Source: Fasciola hepatica (Eukaryota > Platyhelminthes > Trematoda > Plagiorchiida > Fasciolidae). From it: DNA of 64,000 bases. The number at the start of each line of letters is the position of its first letter. Positions within the stretch are counted from its first letter, which is position 1. The position numbers were made by a program, and so were the translations under genes. Positions 34,979 to 48,250 of the stretch are shown here, piece after piece. Under the pieces are notes generated by a model. It ran no database searches. It was not told the origin of the DNA and saw only the letters and a program-made list of their open reading frames with translations. The DNA is taken from the NCBI GenBank assembly GCA_948099385.1, contig CANUEZ040000020.1, positions 8,340,501-8,404,500 on the forward strand, in the 5' to 3' direction.

Positions 34979-35269
34979 TCATGGGGCCTCCGTGGCCGGT
35001 TCCGCGTAGACTATCAGTGAAGCGAAAGCAGCTATCTGATCTTTTTTGAACTTGGCTGGTATAGCAGAGGTGAACGGGCATGTGGCCACAGAACCATACT
35101 CCAACCGATGTCTACCATGTGTACTGTATAACAGCCGAAAAGCAATATGAATTTTCTGAAGGAAAGACAGATTACCCCAAGGATACTCCATACCGGAGAA
35201 CACGCTGTAACAGTATGAACTCTTGTTCTCAGGTTGGTCGACAGTAGCAACCCAAAATTCCACTCGCAT
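34979..35269 (-). pseudogene. LINE reverse transcriptase C-terminal relic, second copy
   Basis: Duplicated copy of 6171-6461. The LEYGSVA block is unchanged; a few other residues differ. Confidence 0.6.
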
Positions 35270-36116
35270 GAAGTCGCCCCTGAAGGAGTGCCAGAAAGCG
35301 CGTAGCTACACTTCGACCTTATTAGGTTTATGAGCGAGCAGGTTTCTGTAGGCTTTCCTAAAAGGCTCTACTATTGAACCAATGCTTCAGCCCATCTAGG
35401 TTTTCCTCTAGAGGTCGTCTCTCAGTATCAGAACGGAGTGCGAGCCACCGCTTCACGCCGTCAGCGTAGCACGCCGAGCTTACACCGATGGGTAGGTCAT
35501 TGATTTAGGTCAGGAGCAACGGTAGGTTGGGCATCAAACCTTGGGCAACACCACTGAGGTCCGGGTACCGCGTAGATGGTGCCAGAGAAATTTTGATAGC
35601 GAATACCCGATACCTAAGTAGATTCTCGATCCATTGTAGCAGAGGGTCCCTCACGTCCAATAGACTGAGCTCTCGCAAAGGCCGGCCATGAGGTGATGTA
35701 CTAAAGTCGACGATAACTACATCGGTGGTATACTATTCAGCTTTGGCTTTCTTCCGGCGTTCCCGAGCTGGCAAAAGTTGGAGATGCATGGATGGGACTT
35801 GAAAAATTTTCGCTGTGCAGGGCTGAGCAAGTGATGATGGTGGGGGCATTCTTGAACGCACCCCTCTGTGAACCTCCCCACCCCCGGTAGACCACGTAAG
35901 TAAGGCGTACCTGTTGATGGCTGAGCACCGCCGCTGTGCCTTCACTCTTGAAATATATGTACGGAAATGGTTTCTTTCCATTCATCCTAGAATCTCCAGA
36001 TGATTATGAGATATTGATCATCTCGTTGACTGGGTATGCGAGAATCTCGGCCGTCTCTCGTAGTAGCATTGAGTGGATTCCATCCAGCCTGCGTGATTTA
36101 AATGGCTCCAGAGATC

Positions 36117-36593
36117 TCAGAAGAACCATAGATTAGTCCGTTTTCGCGTCTCCGAACGCGGTCGGAAGCTGTGACGCCGGCGCGGGAAGTAACTGTGGTT
36201 GTTCGCTTGGTGAGACTCCAGGTCATATGTCGCTTGTAGTTGTTTGGAGAGATTATTCGCTGCCACAGTGTAGCGGTTACGCCTCCGATCTAAGTGTGGT
36301 ACGCGAAAGCCTCCCAGGACCAGGCAGTGTCTTTCCTGAGCACGGAGTGGCATGAGACGTGGGATATTTAGCTGCAAAGCGGACGTCGTCCTGTAGAATA
36401 AGTCGAGCTCCACGCATCTGCAATCAGTCAGCATCACCGTACTCCATGGCGCAGCAACAAGCCCTAGAGTGCCCGCAAATAGGTCTAGTAGTACCGAAAC
36501 CATTTCTCTGGTGAAATTCGTGGCGTCTCCCCTACCTTTAGACGGAATTTCGTTTGAAAGAGAGTGGCGGTAGTTCGAGAGGGATAATACCAC
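36117..36593 (-). pseudogene. LINE endonuclease relic, second copy
   Basis: Duplicated copy of 7309-7785. One visible residue change falls in the motif (GGFRVPHLD instead of GGFRAPHLD). Confidence 0.5.
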
Positions 36594-39032
36594 ATCCGAA
36601 ACCCCTCATCTAGCCGGAATCCGTTAAGAGCTATGATTGCGAGTTTTCAGCTGCTGCAAACGATTCCAGTTCATTGCTTTTGGTAAATAATCCGCGAAAG
36701 TTACTGGCATTTAACTCTGCCGCCCGACCGATTGTGCTTTGGGTGTTGTTCTTACGTGGATTTCCGGCCAGTGGTTGGCAGAGGTGTCTACTTTGGTCAC
36801 AGCCTCTTCGCCATGGTGTAAAATCCTAGCAAACAGATTGGTTGCGTTTTCCCGCGTCGTTTGCGCAGTTCCGTGGGGCACTACTGTCTTTCTGACTGTC
36901 ATCTGTGTAGAGATCCCTAATTATGGCGTTTTTGGACCCTAAGACTCCATGAGCTCTGCAGCGTCGATCGGGCTTGTTTTTGGGAGGAACGAAAAATCCT
37001 GAGCCTTCAATGTTGTCCATTATCCCGCAGCTTTCTCGAGCGGAAAGCTATCTTAACCCACGAAGTCACTTGGTCAGGTAAACTCCACTCTCAGCAAACG
37101 ATTTCCCCGTGGATGGTCAGCAGCTGCAGAACATCATAGTCTGGATGCTTCTGAGAGGGTGTAGCTGTCGTCCCTGAAATACTGACCACCGTAGAGCAGT
37201 AACATCGTGGGGATGGACGTTTCCTTGAAGCATTGTTGCTTTGTTCCATGATTCTTCTTGTTACCGCTGGTTAAAAGGATAGCTGCTGGAAGGAAGGCAT
37301 GGGGAAGTTTCTTGCTTGGAGGCAGTTATTTTTAGTGGGCGCAGTATCAGACATCGATGAAATCTCCACATGTAGGTTAACACAGTTAGAATAAAGAGCC
37401 GGGAGTATCGCAGTATCGGCAACGTCATTCGTGTTATCAGTTGCCGGCCGCAGCCCTTCTCCGAGTTCTTTCAACTCCGTTTCCAATAAAATTCCTTTCT
37501 GTTAGCTTTTAACCGTAAGTCTTTACTAGTCTTCCGTCCACGTGTGTTTCTTGTCGACCAGGAATCTGTTGATTTGTTCCACTTTCCTCACTTTCCTTCT
37601 ACTTCTGCTGTCGCTACTCCTTTTTGGCAATGTCACCACCCATGTCCCTTCAACTATCCGGCTTTATGGAGGTACAGGCACTTTGGGTTATGGACTCGCG
37701 GGCAAAACTTGAGACTGTCACTCCTGCAGGTGGAAAGCCCAATTGTTTCCTCTACTGCTACAGGTGAACCTTTTACCAGACCACGCAACTATTACCGGAT
37801 AATCACTGCCAAAGCGCAGCGGCATTCATCTGGAGCTCACTGATGGAAGAGCCTGAACTCATAAATCAGGTCAAAGCCGCAAGTCCTGTCACCGAACCAG
37901 ACCTGACCTGACTTCCGCCAAATCTTTGTGATGGAATACCCCTTGGGGAAGAGCCGTCGCGGAGTCCTGTGAGCGACGTTCGCTGCAAGGCGCAACAAAT
38001 CAGGATATAGGCTGGTTCGGAACCAAGCAAAAATGCCCGAAGAACAACTGAGACTAAAGGCACGAAGCATATACCGGTTCTCGTGAACACCGGAGCCACC
38101 TGCGGAGGAAAGGCTGAGCGGAATAAGGACCGGGCCAGTAAACTCGACAGACCGAGTTGCTTCTTTGAAACCGCAAGGATATATAATCCAGCCACCTTCG
38201 CGAAAGCCAAAGATGGCAAAATGATAGCCTCCTGTGGAAAGCTTGGTGCATCACAACCTTCACTGCACACTACGCGTGCGAAGCCTACAAGACAGCAAAA
38301 ACTGGGCCCAAGCCCTGAAACGAGAAGCAAGGTACAAATTAAAGAAGGTGCTCACCGAAAATCAGGAGGCAATCCGTGAGAAGTTCTTCCCTTGCCAACA
38401 GTCCGAGTAAAGGATACACGAAACAAATGCTACCCCGGAAAAGCCTGATGGAAGCATTGCTCTTAGTATTATTATTACTACTATTTGTAATGGTATATTT
38501 CTTGACCAGGATCAAGATACTTGCACAAGGCATAATCATAGGGTACGGTAATGCACAGCAATGTGAGATATTCTCTACTTTGAGGTTTGAGGTTCGCACA
38601 ATTGCTATAATAAAAAAATAAAGCTGGGCAGCATTTGAGGGAACTAACGTGGAGTTGGTTAACGCTACAATTATGAAATTGTTTCGAATTCGGGAAAGAG
38701 ACGTTGTGGGTAGCTGGACAGACTTGGAAATGCAGATAAAAGCGATACTGAAGAGGGCTAAAACAGTGTTTGGAATGAACAGCAGGGCAACCGGCCTTGG
38801 GTATCACCACAAGGACAAGGAGGCCGGGCAGGAGTAATGAGAATAAAGCCTTACGCCTCGACGATAATCGGCTGCCACGGATCCGGTGGTCGAGAACTGA
38901 TCAAGCTGATCTAAGGAACTTGGGGTGCAGTCGATTTTCACGAGACCAGAAGGGAGGAGTGAGGGAGCGAAGTGATGAAGACAAGTCGGAAACCTCACTT
39001 GCTTTACTCAAGAGAGCGTGTCATTAGGATCA

Positions 39033-39553
39033 ACTGTTTGCTGTGGCGGACTGTGATGTGCGCAGTATGCCGGGGCTCAAGCAGCTTGATGTAATCGCTG
39101 GTCGAGCACATGCAGCCGAATCGGATGCGATCCATCCGGCTATAATTTGGCCTATTTCCGATATCTTATCAGAGTCAGCAGCCCAGCCTTGAGAAGCCTC
39201 GCTGAGAGAGGGCAAAGTCCCTGATGCCTGGATCAGGGCCATTGTAGTAGCAATACATTTCACGGCCTCCAAGCAGAAAGAAAAAGATGGTGGGCCAATC
39301 AGCCTGGCAACAGTGTTGCGTAAGTGCATGGAACCTATGATTGGAAGGTAACTTTTGCATCTGGCTGCTGTTGAACTATGGAAACCTTCCAAACATGGGT
39401 TTGGTAAAACTTATCGCGTTTGACAAACTGGCATATGTTACTGGACGAGACCACATGACGAATGGATGAAAGCACAAAAGTGGGGGTTCGTTATTCTGCT
39501 TCCAGTAAGGCTTCCACCTCCGCAAGTCGTCGTCTGCTAGATTATAACCTCCT
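39033..39553 (+). pseudogene. LINE reverse transcriptase relic (fingers), second copy
   Basis: Duplicated copy of 10225-10745, sharing the in-frame TGA and all four RT blocks. Confidence 0.75.
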
Positions 39554-39907
39554 GATTTCTGGCATAATCGGGGGCGGGGGGGTAATCGCATAGCTGACTC
39601 CGTTCAGAATTGTGGTTTCCGCGTCGGAATGTGTGGTTTTACTTTCGGGTCGGCGCGGCTTACCAGTGATGTGCCACAGAATTCAGAACTGGGAACTTTG
39701 CCCCCCTTTTGCTGCATAAATCGCCTAGCGAACGAATTAAGCAACCCGTGTGTTGTCTGTGCGCATGTGAAGACAGCGGGAAGCGAATTGGAAAAGGATC
39801 CGTATGCCGCACTTAGACCAGCAAATCGGTAGGATTTACCCTCGAATATCGCCAGGTGCCAAGTTGTGGCTACCGGCACAGAGACAACCAAAGGTATGCC
39901 GTTTTTA

Positions 39908-40508
39908 AAGTCCCCGGAGGTGAAAGATCCAATCGTGGTAGTTACACGGTACTTCGACCTTACAGAACAACTCCAGAAAGCTGTAGGTGCGGCTGGATGG
40001 GGATAAACTAGGGTGTGATACCATCATTTGCAGAACCAGAAGCTTCGTCCCTTTGTACAAGTTTTTGAAGCAACCTCTACTATAGTTTATGGTTTGGCCT
40101 GAGCTCCTTACGATCTCGAAGGCGAGGAATGCCTGGAAAAAGTGTAGCGACTTGCAGATGGAATGATCACTAGTCATAGGGGCAAGCCTCAAGCCAAACG
40201 TCTAGAAGACCGGAACCTGTCTTTATTGCCCCTTAGAGGCCGGCGTGATTGAAAACGATTGACCAAAATTACATAGGGTCTGCTTGGTATAAACGCGGGC
40301 GATTCCTTTGTTTCTGCTTCTGGATGCGGCACCAGAGAACGCTGCCTTGGGCTAACAAGAGTTTATTCATAGCCGGCCATACAAGCTGCTTTTTTCATGA
40401 ACTTGGATGTGTCTCTGTAAAGTAGGCTGCCAGAGGAAGTGGTAAGATGCAGCAACGGGCCAACATTCAAGAAAGCTGTAGATTCGGGCTGGAACACGGC
40501 CTGCCCGG
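39908..40508 (+). pseudogene. LINE RT C-terminal tail relic, second copy
   Basis: Duplicated copy of 11100-11700 with the same stops and motif order. Confidence 0.75.
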
Positions 40509-40712
40509 ACCCAGTTATACAAACGGAGGGAGTCAGGTAGCAGGCCACCGGCATTTCGTCAACAAACTTACGCCCGTGAAGGTGAAACAGCAGGAGACAT
40601 TCTACTTTTCAGACAAAAGACTGATCTCGCAGTGTTGAAAACAAAGTAACCGTCGAGGACTCAGCGAACTGGAAGCATGACTGGTCCTGAAAATGTTCGC
40701 TCTGTGCAGGCT

Positions 40713-41278
40713 GAAATGAGCTGAGCTGACATGCCTCACTTGTTCATAACGACGGCGGTGCCAGTAATATTAGAGGGGCAGAAGGTAAATAAGTCAGCCG
40801 GGCCGAGTGGCATACATCTAGTTGTCATAAGACCGGTGGCAGATGGAGTGAAGTGGTGCGGCAGTTGGCCGTTCCGTGCCACTGCTAGGGGAGTTGTACT
40901 GCCAACTGACTGGAAGGCAGAGGCGGAAGTGTTTTTTGGCAAAGTTGGACAGAGTTCACAGTAAAAAACTACGGACCCGTAGGCCTTACATGTACCCTTT
41001 GTAAATGCTTCGAAAAACTGTTAAGAAGTCACATCCACAGGCGTTTGGCAGAACAAAAGCTGACAATCAAAGCTCAGCATGGGTTTTCCAATCAAAGACC
41101 ATGTCCCATGATCCTCTTCAGGTTCTTGAATTAAAGTGCAACACAAATGGACAAAAAAGAAAAGTGAAATATTATTACATACATCTCCGTAAGAAGTTCG
41201 ACTCAGTAAATCACCGATTAACGTTAGACAAACCCAAGGCATATGGGACAAACGGATACCCAGCAGCCCGACAGTCAT
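40713..41278 (+). pseudogene. LINE reverse transcriptase relic, separate insertion, second copy
   Basis: Duplicated copy of 11905-12470, including the FDSVNH block and the same frameshift. Confidence 0.8.
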
Positions 41279-43290
41279 CCGAGAGTCACCCAATGGTCAC
41301 CTGAGTGTCCTTGATCGTCACCTGACAGCCCCTTTTAAAACAAAAATGGGAAAACTGGGTGACGGTCAGGTGGCAGTCAGAGGAAGCTCGAGTGACAGTC
41401 ACCAAAAATAACTGGAACGGACCCTGGTATTCCCATTATTTTTTTAAATGCTGATTCCGACCAAGCGCACCTGAGTACATGTACCCTCAATAACTAACGT
41501 GCTATTATTATGAGGCAGGATGGAATCTCACCACCGGCGTATTGTTTTTCTTGACCACAATTGCGCACACAAAATTTTGCGGAACTAATTCTTAGTGCAT
41601 GCTGAATTTCGATCCCTTGAATGATTATTATACCTTGAAGAGCATGTTTATATACATAAATATACATATTCATTTGTGACGACGAATTATGCTGCTTGGA
41701 CTGTGTATTGAGATCCAACGGACATTTTCTGAAGCTCGCTGAGATAAACAGAGGTTCGCTTTGACAGCTAGCCAACCTTACCGTTGCTGGAGCCTATCGT
41801 TCGGCATCACAGCTTCTAGAAAAAATCAGTGTTTTCTGATAGGACCAACATCAACCTGGTGAAGTTTTCGCACTAACGGGTCGGAAAATTTCTTTTGATT
41901 AATTTGCTTATAACATGGAACCTGAATCTTAGGACTGCTGAAGTTGCTGCGTAGCTGCGCAGCTGCCTACTTTTTCGCTACCTTTTCGAAAGTCACTCGC
42001 TCAAGCACGAAGTCAAGACCGACGAGTAAGTGTCTTAAACCTCTTAATGCCCAATTCGTTGTTATCAGGAGCCATAAGAGAATAAATGTTTCGTCCGCTG
42101 TACTGCTCCACGACAGGCCTTGCTCTGTCGCCCCTGTACGTTCATTTTAAGAGGCTAGATACCCAGTATAACAGAACTTGAGTTGCTCGAAGTTCATATG
42201 CAGGTGTCGTCGATTGAAGATCTGCTGGCAAAGCTGGCACCCCGCGCACATATTCCTCAGCTGGCTGCACGTCCAGACACCCGAAGTCTAATGGCAGCTA
42301 ACAACAATATAGATCCACTAGCTGTTGAGACATATATGCGTATAAAGAATTTAAAAATGCGGTTTTTAATATGCTCGGCAGTTCGTCTCCGTTATCTACT
42401 AGGGATGATCCTCATTTCTTGGAACATGACACATCACTCCTGCCAGTGCATCAAGCTACTTGGGCGGATACAGAGCAAAGGTTGTCCTCCGCTTTCCAAG
42501 TTGGCTGACGAAAATGGGACAACAGAATCTATGAGTAGACTTCCGGTTCCGGCGAGCGATTCCTACATTAAGACAACCGAAGCACGCTGACAGAATAACT
42601 CTACGGAGGTAAGATTCTGGATTATTACATGACGCCGAAAAGTCCGTTAGTATCCCAGGTCACCAAATCATCATTGTCAGAAATGCGGCCGCAAATTGGG
42701 GCGTAAGTTTCTCCACCAACTTCTCCCGGTACGTCCCACTCTAAATCGGTGTACTTGAATAAACCTACTGCAGCATCTCTGACGTAGTGGTCTAACAAGC
42801 GCTTCAAAAAATATTGAGCTACCCCTACATTCTCTCCAGGCCGCACCGTGGCGGTGCCCCCTATTCCCACGAATTCTCTCTCTCAGGGCTCACCTACCTG
42901 GCCAGAGCACTGCTTAGCGATGGCTTTCAACAACTTCTTTTGTTCCTCAACAACAACTAGAGCAAACTTAGCAAAATATACAATATAGTCGTCCGAGAAT
43001 TATGCCAGCAACAAGTTGGCCAATAAAAAACGATCAATTTGCTCACCAAAGGTCACCAAAATAACTGATACAAAACATGTTCCGTTAAGAGATGAACATT
43101 TTACCCGAGACAACAAATCTGTGTGCTCCTTACCTAAATCTTTCTCATGCTGCTTTCCGTTTATTCAACCGCCCGAACCTGTTTTTTCTGCAGTCGCGCA
43201 AAAGCACAAGTCACCAGCAGCACTTCTGCAAATACCCAGCAAAACACAAATCAACCCAAGATCTCAACCTTCCGCTCTGCCACTCCCGCA

Positions 43291-44663
43291 TACTAATTTC
43301 TAAGTTTCCTCTCACCTCTTTCTTAGTCTCTTCTACCTCATAATTACGTATCCTATAGGGACTCAGCCTGTTCCTGCACCGAAGCAGTAATCCACTTTTT
43401 CCCGTCTATTATCAAACCCACCGTAGTCCAAAGGTTCGGCTCAATTTGGCCAACAGGGAACTAGTTTATACACAATTTTTAGGTATCAGCCACACAGGCC
43501 CACTTCCTGGCTCTAGAGGAGAATCACCTCAAGTTTTACCGTAAAAATTGCAATTTTGTCACATCTAAGTCCTTTGAAGCTTTCAGAGTACCTCCATTGC
43601 AACAGTGTAGAACTTTTAGTTACCCAAATAACCCAAATAACAATGCTCCATGCCTTACAGTGGGCAACGGCCAATTTGTTATTTCATCTCGTCCACTTCT
43701 GTCTGGCTCAAGCCTAGCATAGTTTTAGTAAACAGATTTCATGTTCCATCTGTATGGCCGATTTTCCAAACCTCAAAGATGAAAGCCTACGGCGGCATAA
43801 ACGTGGTTATAAATTTTCTCTATATGTCTAAGGTATTTGAATGAGTTTCCTACCTTTGAATTTGAGCCAGAGCAAATCCTGTAGCATTGTTGACCTTCAT
43901 GCTCTGTGTTGCTAACGTGCTGTTAGATCAGACTTCATTGGGCACTTGGCAGAAAACTCGGTTGATGAAGTTTTCTGCCGAAAAAGCAGTATGCTTAAAT
44001 ATAACATTTTGCCCCATCCGGGCTTTCAGCGTAAACCGTCGAGTAACCAAGGGGCGACATGCACCTGATTCAAGTGAATGTTGCTTTTCGACCCACCATT
44101 TTTTATCTGCAACCGTTCTGCCTTCCTCGGTCATTGAGGGAGTAGGTAAAAGACGGGCTTTTACACTGATGCATCATACAAACGATCTGCTTTGCACTGA
44201 TGGATCCATCTATTCCTTACCACCATTAAGTAACTGATAACCAAATGGGCTCCAGCTCAGCCGCCGATGTTGAACTGCATGGAAAGTTTGGTGTGATTCT
44301 TCGTATAGATATGTCTGTTATTGGTAGGCAACCCTCGTCAATAAATCTACGAGTGTATAGAACGGGTTTTAAGTAAGCACTTGCGGTCACCGCCAAGGAG
44401 TGTTCAGGCTATCGAAGCACCGTAAAAAGTGGTCCTTTTTGGACACAAGTTCTCTGAAAGATATACCTCGTAAGCGACATTCGAAATCCGTTCTTCATCG
44501 TTGTTCATGTTTCATTTGCTCACTCACCCAAAAACTCCGGTTGACGTCTGCGGTCATAACCTTCCATTTTGATCAGTTGAGCACGATTCTGATCGTTTCA
44601 TTGTCTTCCATTGGTTCACGGTTTGGTTCAAACGGTTCTTTTGGCCACTCTGTGAGATCATTC
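43291..44663. other. Unassigned sequence after the second duplicated block
   Basis: AT-rich. Frames at 43650-43844, 43887-44237 and 44400-44729 carry no recognisable domain. This is the native continuation of the duplicated block on its right side. Confidence 0.4.
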
Positions 44664-44882
44664 TTTAAAGCTCACCTAGCATGGAGCATCGTCAACTGGG
44701 GTTCGTGTACACTTTTTTTCTTTTCCTGAAGCATTGTCATAAATACCGAAAAATTTGGGACATAAACGATTTATCAGTCTTCGTTTAATCGGCTTTTCTG
44801 TTTCACTGATCGAATCCGATTGGACTCAAGATATAACGAGGCTTGTTTGCGCGTGAGCGGATCACTGAGATACGAGAGGCCG
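44664..44882 (+). repeat. About 218-bp dispersed repeat, inverted partner at 54610
   Basis: The reverse complement of 54610-54826 aligns over the whole length at roughly 90% identity by eye. It includes CATTGTCATAAATACCGAA and the block around ATAACGAGGCTTGTTTGCGC. No coding assignment. The partner lies in the spacer between the inverted arms. Confidence 0.85.
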
Positions 44883-45099
44883 TAACAGTATCTGGCAAAT
44901 GAAAATATCGTGGATCCTGTACACCCACGAGAAGTTATTCAGTTTGGCATTCGTAGGGGCATTCTGTGCTAAAACCTCTTCGCCAGTAACGTTTTTGAAC
45001 ACAATGTTGACTCCCTGCATTTTTGCCGAACATGCCGTTTGCTTTAGGAGTCTTTCTTTCATCTCGGTCGTTTGCAGTGGATCATTACTGTGAGGGCGA

Positions 45100-46440
45100 T
45101 TTCGAACCAGAAGCTGACTACGAGGTGTCACTCACACAGTCCTCAAGCAGTGCCGAGAACAACATCCCGTTCCACATCCAAAATGGCACTCACTCTGATT
45201 CGCCAAAAAAATTGGTTGAGGTTTTCAAATGCCATTTTGCCTCATCTCTTGTTACGGACACAAACCCCCTGCCACCCTGCCATCCGATGCACACACAGAA
45301 CGCGACATCAACCATAACATTTGCCACGGCCAGCATCAGGAAATTCCTAGCCAAAACTTGACCCTCCTATCATCCGGAGCCTGATGACCTCCCACCTGCC
45401 CTACTTCCGTTTGACGGACCTCACCTAGTAATCCTATTGCTAAACCTCTCCACATTATCCACGTCGTCCGGAATCTACCCGACTCAGTGGAGAGCGTCCT
45501 GTTTAATTCCGCACCACAAAAATGGCCGTTTGCGTGATCCGGGGAACTGTCGACACGAAAACCACATTTTCATTGTTCCCAGGCTCATGGCGAGGATTGT
45601 GAGGAACCAGCTTGCAAATTTCCTGACTTCTCGAAGTTTTATCAACCCAGCTGAGCATGGGTTCCTAAAGTACTCCTTGTGCTTAGCGAGTCAAATGGAC
45701 TTCATTAATTTATCCACCTCCTAGGAACAAGTCAATCATCGTCACCCTCCTCGATGTGACTAAAGCGCTCGATCGCGTATTTCACGCTCGCAAGGAAAGA
45801 AGGATGATTGAACTTATCCTCAGAACATACTGTACTCAGGAGAGCAAGCCCCTGATATTTAAGGTGCACGCTAGGTCGCTGTTGGAATATTGACCCTGGT
45901 CTTTACCTTGGTGCGAAAGGCTGACCAGTTCAATGTAGTAAAAGTGCAATGCTCCCTCACTAAATAATAACTTGGCTCCCTCTCCGACCTTAACTATAGA
46001 GCTTGGTGCAAACTACTCCGGCTTAAACCCCTATAGCAACGTCATATCAAGCTCAATATTTCATTTCTCTTCAACCTTCTGCACTCAAAGGTCCACCCAT
46101 CTGATAACCCACTCGGTTTTTCTAATGGGACTGCTTACCCCCTCAGTCACAGACAATTCGCCATTACAAACCCCAATCTAGGCTCAGTCGGATCTAGATA
46201 CCTCTCGGTTATCTATCTTAGCCACTAAAATAAGCCTTCTGACTCGCTGCGATCGTAACGCAAGCCAAAATATTTGAAGGATCGCCAAGCAGAACCCGAG
46301 ACGCATCTTCTGTAACCAGCATAACCCGCAATGGCACAACATAGATGAAGCATTTGAAGACTGTCTTGATTATTAGACTAAAATGAGTCACAGTCTTTTG
46401 TGTCCAACCCCCGTCTCACGACCCGTCTAGCAATCGCGCC

Positions 46441-46482
<42 letters not shown>
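45100..46482 (+). mobile_element. CR1-like LINE, second internally deleted copy
   Basis: Same family as 23776-25766. It shows NNIPFHIQNG, the CHFASSL block, ATSTITFATASIRKFLAK, and the RT fingers that the first copy lacks (GIYPTQWRASCLIPHHK, RIVRNQLANFLTSRS, INPAEHGFL, and a DVTKALDRV-like palm block). From there it jumps to ARKERRMIELI, deleting the FADD region, and continues with the C-terminal tail (EQVN, GLNPY, LITHSV). Several stops. The 3' UTR ends in a CA/TA microsatellite. Left limit approximate. Confidence 0.85.
46439..46482 (+). repeat. CA/TA microsatellite in LINE 3' UTR
   Basis: A (CA)n run of about 15 bases passes into a (TA)n run to 46482. The homologous position in the other LINE copy (25751-25765) is a shorter TA run, so the array is variable between copies. 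Confidence 0.95.
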
Positions 46483-46483
<1 letters not shown>

Positions 46484-47552
46484 ATGATTTCTTGTATATG
46501 CTCCACTCACTTTTCTCCCTTCCCTATCAGACCGTGCAATTTTGCACTCTAATTTGCTTACATATACTTACCCGCAATTAAAACCAGATCATGGCCCTGT
46601 TAGAACAATGCCAATCCGGTATAGGTTACCTGAATTTGTCTCACTGTTATGCCTAGTGCTCGGTTAGGCGAATCCTCGATCTTTCTACTATTCAGTTCCC
46701 ATCTTCGGTGTGTGACATTTGGCTAAAGCTTATTGATTTATCTGTGTCAATCACCCAGTGCTTCAGCAATATCTGGCGGCCAGTGTTGACACTTTTCACC
46801 AAACTCGTCGTGCCTATAAAGTTACTCAGCATATCATAGTCAGCGACGCAGTCACCAGATGGCATGCGTATAAACTGGAACCCATCCAAATATGTTATTG
46901 GCAGAAACAAGCGGTCAAGTGATAGTCCCACGAGTGTTGCTATTATATGAGTGCTTGTTCCATGTTCTAACCTCACTTTTCACGGATTGCGGCGGCAAAA
47001 CCGCTAGAGATTTTGGCATCTAGTCTGTGAAAACCTAGCGATACGAGGAAACAGCCGTCCCCATTAGTCTCGCACTCAGCGGGCCAAGTGTAAAGAAAGG
47101 CGGGGTAAGGAAAAATAGGAAGATCACCCTACAGCGTAAACTTGCCCTCCCACTCCTCTGTAAAGGGTAGAAAGAAGAAAAAACAAATCAATAAAAACTC
47201 CCCGATGGGAAGATCTTGGGCTAATGCTCTCTGCCCCCTTCTGCTAACAACGTAGACCCGACCCTGCATATGAAAACCCAACGTTTTTGAGGTAACTTAC
47301 AGTTCTTTTTGTCTGAACCAGTGCAAGGTGATAGCACCCCGCCCGAGCTCTCCACATATGCTTGCTGGCCCCAACTTTCTCAGTTTCCACTATTTGGCTT
47401 CCCTGCAAAACCCTTTACCAGTTTGCCAGTGTCTAATGCAGGATGTATTTATGGTCATAAAAGGGGCTGAAAGGGAGACCATTTTTTGGATGATCATGAT
47501 AACGATATTGGGGTCTCTCAGCCAGATACTGTCAGCCTTCCAACATGGAATA
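46483..47552. other. Unassigned sequence before the left arm
   Basis: Contains the last part of the LINE 3' UTR and then no recognised domain. The 94-codon minus frame at 46692-46976 and the 90-codon plus frame at 47328-47600 show no motif. The second frame crosses the arm boundary, which argues against it being a gene. Confidence 0.35.
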
Positions 47553-47689
47553 GGACCACTAAGAATAGTTTTCATTTATCTGGACTTGATCGGTTGTTGA
47601 TTCTGTCAGAATTGCTTGGGTGTGAAAGTCTGTTTCGATGGTTCCCTGGTGTAGTTGATTATTGTTTTCCGTCACTTTAAAGGTCATAT

Positions 47690-48250
47690 TGGGTGGCTTG
47701 TCACTGAAGACGTTTAGCGTTTCACTTGTTTCGTTATTGTGGATGGAAGGAGGAGGGATACAATACAGGAATGTTTATTATGCCTCACAAACCAGGGATA
47801 CAAAAGGGTCAGGAAGAAGCCGAAAGAATTGTATGGCCAGCGGCACATTATCGCGAGTGCTTTTTAAGGCAAAGTCACCAATCTCGGCGCCATCCCTTTA
47901 GTTTTCGAACAAATTTCGACTTACAGTAACAAGTTGTTTGGTTGTGCGGACACGCTGGGACAGTCAGTATATTCAGGCGACCTGGATTCAGTTACGGTCG
48001 TGAAAAAGATTCTCAGGGAGTTGCAGCCTCGCGTTGCTTCGTACTGGATAAAAACATCCCAAGAAGTTAACGACGTTGACCGCGAATCGAATTTTTGTGA
48101 TCTATGTAATTTTGTAGGTTCTCAGGCTCGATGGCAGCAAAGCCGCTTCAGCTGCTTCTCTCAAACCCGCAGGGAGTTAACGGACTCGCATGCCGGGGCG
48201 GTTCATTTGGTAGGAGAGCTTGTACTTTGATCACGGGTGACAGCCTTTGT
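47690..48250 (+). pseudogene. BEL/Pao gag relic, left arm
   Basis: Plus-strand gag with frame shifts. The clear part at 47934-48230 reads SGDLDSVTVVKKILREL, then NDVDRESNFCDLCNFVGSQAR and RFSCFS, which match the 'DLNS..TLE.IV..LP' and 'EPNF.DL..FV...A' blocks. Upstream frames (47662-47929) are probably the eroded N-terminal half. Confidence 0.8.

Larger units (their letters stand above)
28809..43290 (+). repeat. Large segmental duplication, copy 2
   Basis: This is the second copy of 1-14482. It carries the same relics at +28808: gypsy, minus-strand LINE pieces, Penelope end, and plus-strand LINE RT pieces. The start given here is only where the window allows comparison. A BEL gag reading frame on the minus strand runs across 28808/28809 without a break, so the true duplication may begin further left. 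The near identity of non-coding, already degenerate DNA points to a recent event or to an assembly artefact. Confidence 0.96.
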
